DNA of 64,000 nucleotides from CATQHQ01 sp965243805 (GTDB lineage: Bacteria > Gemmatimonadota > Gemmatimonadetes > Longimicrobiales > Gaopeijiaceae), in NCBI GenBank assembly GCA_965243805.1, contig OZ251577.1, positions 2,232,001 through 2,296,000 of the forward strand. Direction: 5' to 3'. The notes under the pieces were generated by a model. That model saw only the letters and a list, made by a program, of their open reading frames with translations. It made no database searches and was not told the DNA's origin. Below are positions 15,974 to 24,500 of the stretch, piece by piece. The position numbers and the translations under genes are program-made. Positions within the stretch are counted from its first letter, which is position 1. Each line of letters begins with the position of its first letter.

Positions 15974-16534
15974 ATGACTCTCTTGTCGGAAGGACTTGTC
16001 AATACACTGAGCTGGTGGCGCGTCGCCAAAGCCAAGTGGCCTAATCCCCTTGATCCGACATTTGCGGCTCGAGACGGTGGACGATGGAATCCACCGGACA
16101 GCTTTCCCGTATTGTACCTCAACGAGAACAAGGATGGGGCACGCAGGAATTTCCGCAGATTCGCAAGAGAATGGGCGTACGAACCAGAAGATCTCCGGGA
16201 GTCTCGAGGACCGGTATTGATTGAGTGCAACCTTCCAGAACGGCAAACTGTATGTGACATACACACTTCCGCAGGAGTTGAAGCGGCGGGGCTTCCTGCC
16301 AGCTATCCGCTGTCCAGGCGTGGCACCATCGTGCCGCACGCTGCATGCCAGGACATCGGTTTGCGGGTGCAGAACATGGGGTTGCACGGAATACATTGCC
16401 GTTCGGCGGCCGACCCCTCGGGCAAGCTACGAGAGCTGGCATGGTTTCCCACCGATCCGTCCAGCGTCGCCTATGAAATCAGTCGGCTCACCTTCCCTCA
16501 GTGGTACTATCCAGCTCCTGCGACAGGCGCCTGA
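15974..16534 (+). CDS. RES-domain protein, putative NAD-degrading toxin
   Basis: 186 aa. The RES fold is shown by WWRVAKAKW near the N-terminus (first Arg), GGRWNPPDSFPVLYLNEN (second Arg and Tyr), and GIHCRSA followed by LRELAWFP near the C-terminus (Ser). Established knowledge: RES toxins such as MbcT degrade NAD+ and are held by a partner antitoxin. In known members a catalytic Glu lies about eleven residues after the conserved Tyr; here that position is Asn (ARRNFRR). The enzyme may be inactive, use another residue or have a different chemistry. It is third in an operon with TIGR04255 and an unknown protein instead of the usual Xre/ParS-type antitoxin. It ends 92 bases before the convergent MNT gene. 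Confidence 0.78.
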   Translation: MTLLSEGLVNTLSWWRVAKAKWPNPLDPTFAARDGGRWNPPDSFPVLYLNENKDGARRNFRRFAREWAYEPEDLRESRGPVLIECNLPERQTVCDIHTSAGVEAAGLPASYPLSRRGTIVPHAACQDIGLRVQNMGLHGIHCRSAADPSGKLRELAWFPTDPSSVAYEISRLTFPQWYYPAPATGA

Positions 16535-16626
16535 GTGACCGCAAGAGAACGGAAACGTCGATATGAACGGCGTGCCATACGATGTCGGTCAGGTAGCATC
16601 GCCAGTGCCGGGGCGGGGACCTGTGC

Positions 16627-16947
16627 TCAGACACGGATTACTTCGGCCTCCACGTAGGGGCGGAACTCGGGGCGCAACGCCTTGTCCGTGACGAGGTCCA
16701 CGCGCCGTCCCAGGAGGTCCTCCAAGTATGCCTGGGTTCCAAAGAACCACCGTGGCGTGGCTGGGGCGTTGAAGCGGACGAGGATGTCGATGTCGCTGTC
16801 CGCGTTGGCTTGGTCGCGACCGAACGACCCGAAGAGGGCGAGGTCCTTGACCCGGTAGCGGCGAGCCAATTCGGCCTTGTGGGCGCGCAGGACTTCCAGG
16901 ACTCGGTCCCGGGTCAGGTTGACCTGGGCCGTCTGCGTGGAACTCAC
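16627..16947 (-). CDS. MNT-type nucleotidyltransferase domain protein
   Basis: 106 aa. The pol-beta-type motif LALFGSFGRDQANADSDIDILVRF is at about residues 36-59: GSFGR binds the nucleotide, and D-x-D (DID) binds metal. The size and lone domain match MNT antitoxins (MntA-like), which AMPylate HEPN toxins. The start GTG 16947 overlaps the stop of the DNA methyltransferase gene as GTGA, so it is the last gene of the restriction operon. No HEPN gene is adjacent; the nearest is at 31693-32151 in another operon. It may act on a different partner here. The start is fixed by the overlap and by the family length. Confidence 0.82.
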   Translation of the reverse strand: MSSTQTAQVNLTRDRVLEVLRAHKAELARRYRVKDLALFGSFGRDQANADSDIDILVRFNAPATPRWFFGTQAYLEDLLGRRVDLVTDKALRPEFRPYVEAEVIRV

Positions 16948-19922
16948 GCTCGGAACACCTTCATGACTTCGTCGCCCAGGTGGTTGATGACCTTGACGGC
17001 GATGCGGCCCGACTTGGGACGGTCGAAGGGCCGGGACGTGTCGCTCTTGAGCGTGGCCCACGCTTCGGGGTTGATCTCGGCCTTGAGGGTCGTCTTCAGG
17101 GCCTTGTAGGGGTCGCCAGCGCCGAGGAAGTAGGCGTGGCGCACGAAGAAGCTCTCCTCGTCGTAGTCCGTGTCGATGAACCAGCATGCGATCCCGTCGG
17201 GACCGTCGCTACGCACTTCGCCGCTGCCGGGGTGGAAGACGTCGACGCCGCGAATCTTGACGCGAATGCGATCGTCGTCTGGGGTGCCGTCGTCGGCCGG
17301 CAAGATTTCGATGTCGGGCTCCCCGAAGACCACGAACAGGTTGCCTTTGCCCGTGTTTTTGAGGTCCTCGGCCATGTGGAGGTCGGCGTTCATCCGCGCC
17401 TTCAACACGGGCATGCGGCCCAGCTTGTTGAACTCGGTCGCATGTGGTCCGTAGTTGAAGGCGCACGCCACCAGCATGTCGAATCCCGCCTCGGCGGCCT
17501 CCCGCGCCGCCGCCGCCAAGTCGGGCCGCACGACGGTCCCGAACTCGGGGCCGACGAAGATCGCCGCTCGCTGCTCGGTCCGCGACCGGCCGCCTTCCTT
17601 GACGAACCGCCCCTCCGCGCACACCAGATCGCCCGGCCAAGCCGTCAGCGAGGAGAAGGCGATCTTGTCTTCCTTGTGCGCCTGCTGAACGCCGGCCGTG
17701 CGCAGGTTGTCGAGCACGACCGAAGCGAAGTCTTGTTCGCGACCGTAGCCGCGCTTGGGTTCGGCTACTTGGTCCACGAGATCGTCGTTCTCGTCCACGC
17801 CCAGCTCCCGGTGCGGCGACAGGCTCTCAACCGTGAACGGGCCGGACACGCGAACCCTGTGCTTGTCCTCATAGGGCTTGTCGTACAGGTACTCGTAGTT
17901 GGCCTTGGCGGCGATGGAGGCGTCGATCTCCTTCTGTCGAGCGATACGGCCCTTCCACCACTCGGCATGAAGTGCTTGGTGTTCCTCCTCGGGCCAGGGG
18001 TCCGCAGGCCGTTCCGGCAACGACTCCAGCGTGTAGCTTCGTCCTAGGACCGCGTTCAGCTCGTCGAGAAGTCGGCGAACGCTAGAGGTGTTGGGCTTCT
18101 TCTTGTGTTGCTCCTTCCTGAGACGAGCGAAGAGCGTGGAAGCCTGCTTGTTCCAGGGCTCTTCTGCGTGATGCGGCACGTCCCATTCCTCCCAATCTGC
18201 GTGGCGTGCCTCGTTCAGGCGCGTTCGAAGTCGATCCAACGCGGGCCGATGCGACTTCCATATCTCGTCGATCTCTGCGTTGTTCGCGATGGACTTGAGC
18301 GTGATGTGAGGCACGCGCTCGTACACGAAACCCTGGCGAATGTCTCCGTAGGTTGCCGTGTTTTCGTCGGGTTGGGTCCGGGCCAGCTGCGCCTCCTTCT
18401 CCACTCCTTCCCTTGAATCCGCGAGCAGGTAGTACGGGTAGCGAGCCCCCATCACCCGGGCACGAGCCAGTGCTAAGGCGACCCGAGATGTGTCGATGGT
18501 GATCCAGCGACGGCCCCATTGTTCGGCGACGTAGGCAGTCGTGCCCGAGCCGCAGGTGGGGTCGAGAACGAGGTCGCCGGGATCGGTGGCCATGAGGATA
18601 CAACGCTGGATGACCTTAGTGTTGGTTTGAACCACATACACCTTACCGAACATGAACCCGCTACCCGTATCTCGCCATGACGCCACCATAGGAAGCACAG
18701 GAGAGTCTTCAAGATAGCGTCTATACGCAAGGTTAATTCCATTCGGTAGAAGGCGGTCGGCTTGCCTTAGCCGTAACATACCATGATCGGTTGTTGACCA
18801 TCCGCGTCCACCCTTGGGAACAAAACGTCGCCCTTGGCACATTACAGGGAAGTGCATCGCAGAACCCTCTCCAGATGCTCTACCTTGTCTCTGGGATGTC
18901 ACATCACCCTTCATAAACAGCCTGTCCCCTGTATGGATGGTCCCATCAAACGGCCTCTCCAAGAGATCCGTGGTCAACACAAACCTATATCCAGTGCCGC
19001 CCTGCTTGCCTGGCTCCTTCGGCAAGTATAACTGATGGAATTTGGTTCTCTCGATGTTCTTGGAGTACCACAACACGAAGTCATTGTTCTGAGCCATAAG
19101 TCGAGATGTTTGTCCCGTTGTAGTCTCAAAAGTGATTAAAGAACAGAAATTATCTTCCCCAAACACCTCGTCCATCAATGCCCTCACGCGGTGCACGTTC
19201 TCCTCGCCAATCTGCACAAAGATAGATCCGCTCTCGGTCAGCAAGTCGCGGGCGGCCGTCAGCCGGTCCTGCAGGTACGTCAGGTACGAATGAATGCCGT
19301 CTCGCCACGTGTCCCGAAATGCCTTCACCTGCTCGGGTTCTCGGGTGATGTGCTCGGGCTTGCCGTCGCGGACGTCTCGGCTGGTCGTGGACCATTGGAA
19401 ATTGGAGTTGAACTTGATGCCGTAGGGCGGGTCTATGTAGATGCACTGGACCTTGCCACGCAGGCCCTCGCGTTCGGCCAGTGATGCCATGACCTGGAGG
19501 CTGTCGCCCAGGATCATCCGGTTGGACCACTTGGCGTCGTGCTGATAGAACTCGGTCTTGGCGTCACCCTCGGGGAGCCCGTTGAAGTCGGCGAAGAGGT
19601 CGGGGTGCTCGCCGTTGTAGTCCGTTTCGGATTCACGAGTCCGCCGTACTAGATCATCGATCAGAACTTTCGGATGAACCTTCTCCTGGATGAACAGCGG
19701 TGGTGCGGGAACCACCAAGTCGGACCAGTCCTGCACATCCTTCCCGCGCCACACGAGCTGAGGATCGAGGTCGCGGTTGCGACGTGCGTAGGCGACTTGG
19801 ATGGGCGTGCGGTCGCCCTCGGGCAGGACCGGCTGGTACTCGGCCGTCGGGATGTTCTTGCGAGATGCGTCGTCGTGGGTGAGCGTTCTCACTCGCTTCG
19901 GTGGCCGGCGTCGTTTGCTCAT
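16944..19922 (-). CDS. mod: type III-like site-specific DNA methyltransferase (Mod)
   Basis: 992 aa. The catalytic motif DPPY is at 164-167 and the SAM-binding motif I (DPTCGSGTTA) at 454-463. This order (IV before I) is that of the beta class of N6-adenine methyltransferases used by type III systems. The stretch between them (about 262-445) should be the target recognition domain. An extra 450-residue C-terminal region, with a beta-strand core (RAAIFVGPEFGTVV, FDMLVACAFNYG), is typical of the large Mod proteins paired with BPTD_3080-like endonucleases. Start ATG 19922 is one base after the DUF1828 stop. The recognition region is AT-rich compared with both flanks. It methylates the host site and gives the restriction subunit its specificity. 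Confidence 0.88.
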   Translation of the reverse strand: MSKRRRPPKRVRTLTHDDASRKNIPTAEYQPVLPEGDRTPIQVAYARRNRDLDPQLVWRGKDVQDWSDLVVPAPPLFIQEKVHPKVLIDDLVRRTRESETDYNGEHPDLFADFNGLPEGDAKTEFYQHDAKWSNRMILGDSLQVMASLAEREGLRGKVQCIYIDPPYGIKFNSNFQWSTTSRDVRDGKPEHITREPEQVKAFRDTWRDGIHSYLTYLQDRLTAARDLLTESGSIFVQIGEENVHRVRALMDEVFGEDNFCSLITFETTTGQTSRLMAQNNDFVLWYSKNIERTKFHQLYLPKEPGKQGGTGYRFVLTTDLLERPFDGTIHTGDRLFMKGDVTSQRQGRASGEGSAMHFPVMCQGRRFVPKGGRGWSTTDHGMLRLRQADRLLPNGINLAYRRYLEDSPVLPMVASWRDTGSGFMFGKVYVVQTNTKVIQRCILMATDPGDLVLDPTCGSGTTAYVAEQWGRRWITIDTSRVALALARARVMGARYPYYLLADSREGVEKEAQLARTQPDENTATYGDIRQGFVYERVPHITLKSIANNAEIDEIWKSHRPALDRLRTRLNEARHADWEEWDVPHHAEEPWNKQASTLFARLRKEQHKKKPNTSSVRRLLDELNAVLGRSYTLESLPERPADPWPEEEHQALHAEWWKGRIARQKEIDASIAAKANYEYLYDKPYEDKHRVRVSGPFTVESLSPHRELGVDENDDLVDQVAEPKRGYGREQDFASVVLDNLRTAGVQQAHKEDKIAFSSLTAWPGDLVCAEGRFVKEGGRSRTEQRAAIFVGPEFGTVVRPDLAAAAREAAEAGFDMLVACAFNYGPHATEFNKLGRMPVLKARMNADLHMAEDLKNTGKGNLFVVFGEPDIEILPADDGTPDDDRIRVKIRGVDVFHPGSGEVRSDGPDGIACWFIDTDYDEESFFVRHAYFLGAGDPYKALKTTLKAEINPEAWATLKSDTSRPFDRPKSGRIAVKVINHLGDEVMKVFRA
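18590..19140. other. AT-rich patch over the Mod target-recognition region
   Basis: Hand counts of GC: 23/60 at 19081-19140, 26/60 at 19021-19080 and 29/60 at both 18721-18780 and 18601-18660, against 44/60 at 17521-17580 in the same gene. The patch covers residues about 262-445, exactly the part between methyltransferase motifs IV/VIII and I that determines the recognised sequence. This suggests the domain was swapped in by recombination. Confidence 0.65.
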
Positions 19923-19923
19923 C

Positions 19924-20388
19924 TCACGTTGCCCGTTTGATGGAGTTCGCGGGTCCTCGCGCTGGGAAACCTGCGTCTGACGGAGACTGTAGCGTCAGAC
20001 CGTAGATCCTCGTCAGTGCCTGGCCGAACACGATGACGGCCTCGGACAACCTATCCGGCGACGTGTCGAGACGAAACGCGGCTCTGTCCCGGCGCAAGCC
20101 GCTCTCCGCCATTATGCGCTCCAGGTGCGTGCCGCAGGTGCCTTCCACGAAGAAATCCACATCGTGGTCGTAGCTCATGTGCATCAGAGTGTGACCGCGA
20201 TCGGACAGCGTGAGATCGCCGGATGGCGAAGTGGCAATGTAGATGGGGTATGTGTCGCCATCGGGGAACCGGAAAGGCGTGTTGACCATCGGTGTCCCGT
20301 CAAAGCGTCTCACCACCTCTATGTCGTGGCACAGCGTCTTGCAGAGTAGCTTTTGGATCGCAGTGATGTCGAAGGTCATCTCGTTCAC
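19924..20388 (-). CDS. DUF1828-family protein in the restriction operon
   Basis: 154 aa. The pattern GDTYPIYIATSPSGDLTLSDRGHTLMHM near residues 43-70 is the DUF1828 hallmark (a short beta domain ending in LSDxG). A helical second half follows (RLSEAVIVFGQALTRIYGL). It is cytoplasmic and has no catalytic motif that I can name. The start is GTG 20388, overlapping the stop of the DUF2335 gene as GTGA; the methyltransferase ATG follows one base after its stop. Its position directly before mod and its strict coupling suggest it acts with the methyltransferase or as a regulator or antitoxin. Function unknown. Confidence 0.72.
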   Translation of the reverse strand: MNEMTFDITAIQKLLCKTLCHDIEVVRRFDGTPMVNTPFRFPDGDTYPIYIATSPSGDLTLSDRGHTLMHMSYDHDVDFFVEGTCGTHLERIMAESGLRRDRAAFRLDTSPDRLSEAVIVFGQALTRIYGLTLQSPSDAGFPARGPANSIKRAT

Positions 20389-20834
20389 CCGTTCTGGCGG
20401 CCCGCCGGCGGTGAGGTGTCTAGCCGTCCAGGCCCGATGGCCGTGGGGTCGGCCTTTTCGGCAATCTCGTGGCCTCGTCGTCTTTTTTGCTGTACAAACA
20501 CTCCAACAAGGACCGCCAGAGGGGTGAGCATGGCGGCAAGTCCTTCAAGAGACCTATCCAGAATGACCAGCAGTGTGCCGCACAAGATGCCAGTCAAAGC
20601 AATCACGAATGCAAGCCACTGTCCTCTCGACTCCACGCGAATTGCAGCGGTGAGGGTCTTCGCTTCCTGCATTTGCCGGTGTTCGGCTTGATGCTCGACC
20701 ATTGACAGGATTCGGTCGAACGCTCCTGGCAGAACACCCTCGTATGTCGCCACCTCCTCGGCAGGAGGCAAGGGTCCAGAATGGAAACGAGCAACCTTTA
20801 CCTCCGACGCGTGGCCTGCGACGTCTCTGCTCAT
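20385..20834 (-). CDS. DUF2335-like small membrane protein in the restriction operon
   Basis: 149 aa. An N-terminal soluble part has the pattern SGPLPPAEEVATYEGVLPGAFDRILSMVEHQAEHR, as in DUF2335. Two adjacent hydrophobic helices follow at about 82-102 and 105-123 (WLAFVIALTGILCGTLLVIL; LAAMLTPLAVLVGVFV), then a basic tail (QQKRRRGHEIAEKA). It should be an inner-membrane protein with both ends in the cytoplasm. Its ATG 20834 overlaps the stop of the Panacea-like gene as ATGA. A small hairpin membrane protein directly after a Panacea-like gene is the layout expected of a membrane-acting toxin and its antitoxin. That pairing is inference. Confidence 0.7.
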   Translation of the reverse strand: MSRDVAGHASEVKVARFHSGPLPPAEEVATYEGVLPGAFDRILSMVEHQAEHRQMQEAKTLTAAIRVESRGQWLAFVIALTGILCGTLLVILDRSLEGLAAMLTPLAVLVGVFVQQKRRRGHEIAEKADPTAIGPGRLDTSPPAGRQNG

Positions 20835-21550
20835 GACGCCCGTCGCTGTCGGCGAACGGTTGCCATCGCGGCCTCGATGTCTTGGGACGAACTCGGGCTG
20901 GGGCGTGCACCACGCCGGAGTCGGCGAATCGTCGCCATCGCGGCCTCGATGTCTTCGCCGACGGCACGCCAATCGTTGTAGGTTGCCAACGTGTCCAGGT
21001 CGCCATCGCCGATCGTGGTCTCGAAATCGTCCAGCGTGCCGAAGAGATCGAGCGTCCTTGCCATTCCAGAGGCGAACGAAGGCATCGGGTAGCGGAACGT
21101 GGTTCGGGGGTATGGCTTGGCCAAGTGGGGGACGGCGCTGTTCCGGGCCATGTCGGGGTATTGCCGATAGATGGCCGCCAGCATGGGCTGGAAGGGCGTG
21201 GCCACTATCCAGTTGCTGGCCTCCTTCATGTAGCGGGACGCGTTGTCGTGCATCTCTGCGAGGCAGCGGTCGCCTTTTCGAGTACCAGAAGCCGTTAGGG
21301 AATACAGCGGGTATCGGGAGGAAGCGTCGGCGGATGCATCGCCGGAGTCTAGCAGGCCGTCTAGCACGTCGTAGACGGCCCTGTCGAACGGGCCGTAGTG
21401 GTAGGGGCTGAAGTCGAAGTGGGGGCCGCCGATCAGGCTCGGTATCTCCCGATCGACGAGGAAGAAGAGCTTCTGCAGTTGCACGGCGTTGAACTTGGCG
21501 TCCGGCCCGGCGGCGGCCATCCCGGCCAACACGATCTTGTCTCTCGTCAT
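20831..21550 (-). CDS. Panacea/SocA-like (YwgA-type) protein, putative antitoxin
   Basis: 239 aa. The N-terminal half has the pattern KFNAVQLQKLFFLVDREI, then FDFSPYHYGPFDRAVYDVLDGLLDSG, matching the SocA/Panacea-like fold (LQKL, then YGPF with a following helix). Established knowledge: Panacea-domain antitoxins neutralise many kinds of toxins, including small membrane toxins. The C-terminus holds a 24-residue direct repeat (DIEAAMATIRRLRR and DIEAAMATVRRQRR). ATG 21550 overlaps the endonuclease stop and its own stop overlaps the DUF2335 start. The position between the Res subunit and a membrane protein suggests an antitoxin or control function inside the restriction operon. The family call is by eye and moderately sure. 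Confidence 0.62.
   Translation of the reverse strand: MTRDKIVLAGMAAAGPDAKFNAVQLQKLFFLVDREIPSLIGGPHFDFSPYHYGPFDRAVYDVLDGLLDSGDASADASSRYPLYSLTASGTRKGDRCLAEMHDNASRYMKEASNWIVATPFQPMLAAIYRQYPDMARNSAVPHLAKPYPRTTFRYPMPSFASGMARTLDLFGTLDDFETTIGDGDLDTLATYNDWRAVGEDIEAAMATIRRLRRGARPSPSSSQDIEAAMATVRRQRRAS
20849..20955. repeat. 72-bp-period duplication at the 3' end of the Panacea-like gene
   Basis: Two 35-bp copies (20849-20883 and 20921-20955) differ at about three positions and are 72 bases apart. This gives a 24-residue in-frame repeat at the protein's C-terminus. Copy number could vary without breaking the frame. Confidence 0.8.
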
Positions 21551-24500
21551 CCGACTCCTCCCGCAATCGCCGCGTCCAGCGCCTCCTCCATCGTCCAGGC
21601 GTCCGTGAACTCCGCGAACGCCCAGCGGCCGAAGCCGCCCAGGTTGTTCACCCCGGGGATCCAGTAGGCGTCCATGGTCTGCTTCTTGTCCTTGGCGTCT
21701 TCTCGACGGTAGCCCTTGATCTCGACCACGAGGTTCAGAAGATCGCCGTCTCCGCGGCCGTCGTCCACCTTCAAGATGAAGTCTGGGACGTAGGTCCGCG
21801 ACTCGGAACCCTGACGGTAGGGGACTTCCAATCCCAAGCCTTGGTTCTTCACATAGGCGCGAACGCGGGAGTCGGCCTCGGCGACGCGGCAGAACTGCGT
21901 CTCCCAGTCGCTGTCGCAGACGGCCCAGTTGATGTGGCACTGGTCGGCGGCGGTCCTCCACCGGCGAGTCTTGGAGGTGGTGAAGCGCACGGCGGCGGTG
22001 GAGCCCTGGGGGTTGTAGGGGTCTAGGATCGCCTTGACGGGGCGATCGCCCTCGTGGCCCGACACGATTCCCCGAGTGATGCGCGCGCAGGCCCGGTCCG
22101 CCAGCTCCAGGTACATCAGCTGGGCCGGAAACGTGCCGCCCTGGCACACCAGATGGTCGTCCAGCCATCGGCTTGTGATCTGCTTGAGTTGGCCGAACAA
22201 GTACAGCTTCGGCTCTTCGCCCGCGTCGCGCCACTTGGTCTCCAACAGTCGCCATGTGAGGTTGTAGAGCAGTTCGTTGCGGCGAACCTTCTCCAGACCC
22301 TCCAGCGTCAGGTCCACGCCTTTGCCGATGATGCCCTGATTGCGGGTGACCGTCGGGCCGACCAGATCGGGTGTCAGCACAAGGGTCGCGTCGTCGTTGA
22401 AGTCGGGGCGCAACCGCTCCTTCGGCAGCTCGACGCGGTAGCCCTGTACGCGGGGGAAGCGGATCTCGCAGTCGTCGCGCTCGGGGGTGACGGCCCGCAC
22501 TTCCACCGTTTCGCGAGGCGGCTGGGGCGGCGCGATCACAGGCTCGGCGGTGAAGTCGAAGGGGATGCCTAGCACGTCGGCGTACTCGACGTTGAAGAGG
22601 CCGTCGTCGTTCAGGTCGTAGGACTGGCGCCGGAGGGCGCGGCCCACCACCTGCTCGCACAGCAGCTGGGTTCCGAAGGCGCGCACGCCCAGGACGTGGG
22701 TGACGTTGTTGGCGTCCCATCCTTCCGTGAGCATCGACACCGACACGACGCAACGAATGCCTGCGCCCAGGCGACCCGCCTTTCCGACCGTGTTCATGAC
22801 TTCGCGCAAGATGTCCGCGTCGGACAGGTTCTCGGCTTGGCGGCGGTCGCCGGTGCGCTGGACGATCTCGCGCCGGAACTGGTCGATCTCGGCGGCCGCG
22901 GCCTTGCGGAAGCCGGTGTCGAGTGCTTCGCCGGACTCCAGTTGCTCGCTGTCGATCAGCAGCGTGCGGGGGCGGTCTAGTCGGACGCCGTTCTCGTCGA
23001 AGTTGCGGAAGAGGGGGAGCCGGCCGTTGTGAAGGCGGCAGCCGCCCTTGTCCGACTGTGGCCAGAGGAAGCCGGAGACGTAGTCGAACACCAGCTTGGA
23101 GGTGGACGTGTTGTTGCACACGATGATGAAGCAGGGAGGCACGTCCGTATCGGCATCTTCCCACAGCTTGAAGACCTTCTCGTAGTTGCCGTAGAGGGCG
23201 TCCAGGGCGGTTTGCAGCTGGACCGGTAGCTTGAGCGGGTCCAGTGGGGAAGCGTTCTTGCCACGGCCCTTCTTGGGCATCTTCTTGCCGATGTGGTCCC
23301 ACAAGTTGCGGAACTTGGGCATCTCGCCGCTGGAGATGTTGTCTGCAATGGGGACGCGGGGCAGCTTGACGATCCCGCACTCGATGGCGTCCATGAGTGA
23401 GAAGTCGCTCATCGTCCACGGGAAGAGCGTGCCTTCGGCGTAGCCCGAGCCGCGAAGGAAGAACGGCGTCGCCGACAGGTCCAACACGCGCACGATGTCC
23501 AGCTTGCGCTGCACGGCCTCCAGCCCCGAAATCCACACGCGGGCGGCCTCCTTGTTCCGGTTGACCTCCTTTCTTTCCTCCATCCGAATGGCGCCCTCTT
23601 CGTTGCGCTCCGGCGGCTTCTCGCGGTAGCAATGGTGCCCTTCGTCGTTGAAGACCATGATGCGCTTCATGCCCATCAAGTTCGGGCAGATGCGCTGGAG
23701 CATCTGGCCTTCCGTCTCCTTGGTGCGGATCTCCTGTCCCCCGGTGCGCCCTTGCAGCAGCCGCCGGCTTCCCTTTGACAGCTTCATCTTCTCGCGTCGA
23801 AGGAAGGCGTGCCAGTTGGTGATCACAATCGCCGCCAGGTTCAGGTCGCGCTGCATGTCGTCCGGCACCAGCTCGCGGGACTTGTAGTAGCTGTTGGGGT
23901 CGTTGGGCAGGAGGACGCGAAGGCGGTCCCGGATCGTGATCCCCGGCGCGACCACCAGGAACCCGCGCGTGAACCGAGGGCTTGCCGGGTGACGGACGGC
24001 GTTGATCGTTTGCCAGGCGATGAGCATCGCCATGACCGTGGTCTTGCCCGCGCCCGTCGCCAGCTTGAGCGCCAGTCGGGAGAGGTCCGGGTTGGCGTCG
24101 CGGGAGGCGTCTTCCAGGTGTTGCAGCAGGTCGCGCCCGGCCTTGGTGCGCTGGGCCACCTCGGTGAACCAGATGACGGTCTCAGCGGCTTCCACCTGGC
24201 AGAAGAACGGGCGGATGCCGCTGAACCGGTGCGACCGCCAGTGGCGCAGAATCCGAGCCGTCTCGGGCGTCACCCGCCAGTCCTTCGGGTCGGGGATGGC
24301 GCGCCAGCGGGTGACGAGATCGCGCACCCGGTTGATCACATCCTTCAGGTACTGCTGGTCGGCAGTGGATAGTCCCTTCCCCTCGTCGAGTACCATCATG
24401 GCCTGCCGCGAGCCGACGACGGTACCCCTGCCGGCCCCGCGAGGCTTCGGAACGGGCGTCACGAAGTCGGCGGGCCGGCGGCTGGGGACGACCTCGTGCG

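Noticed and set aside
20841..20960. CRISPR-like short repeats
   Set aside because: Only two copies with a 72-base period inside a coding frame; explained by a protein repeat.
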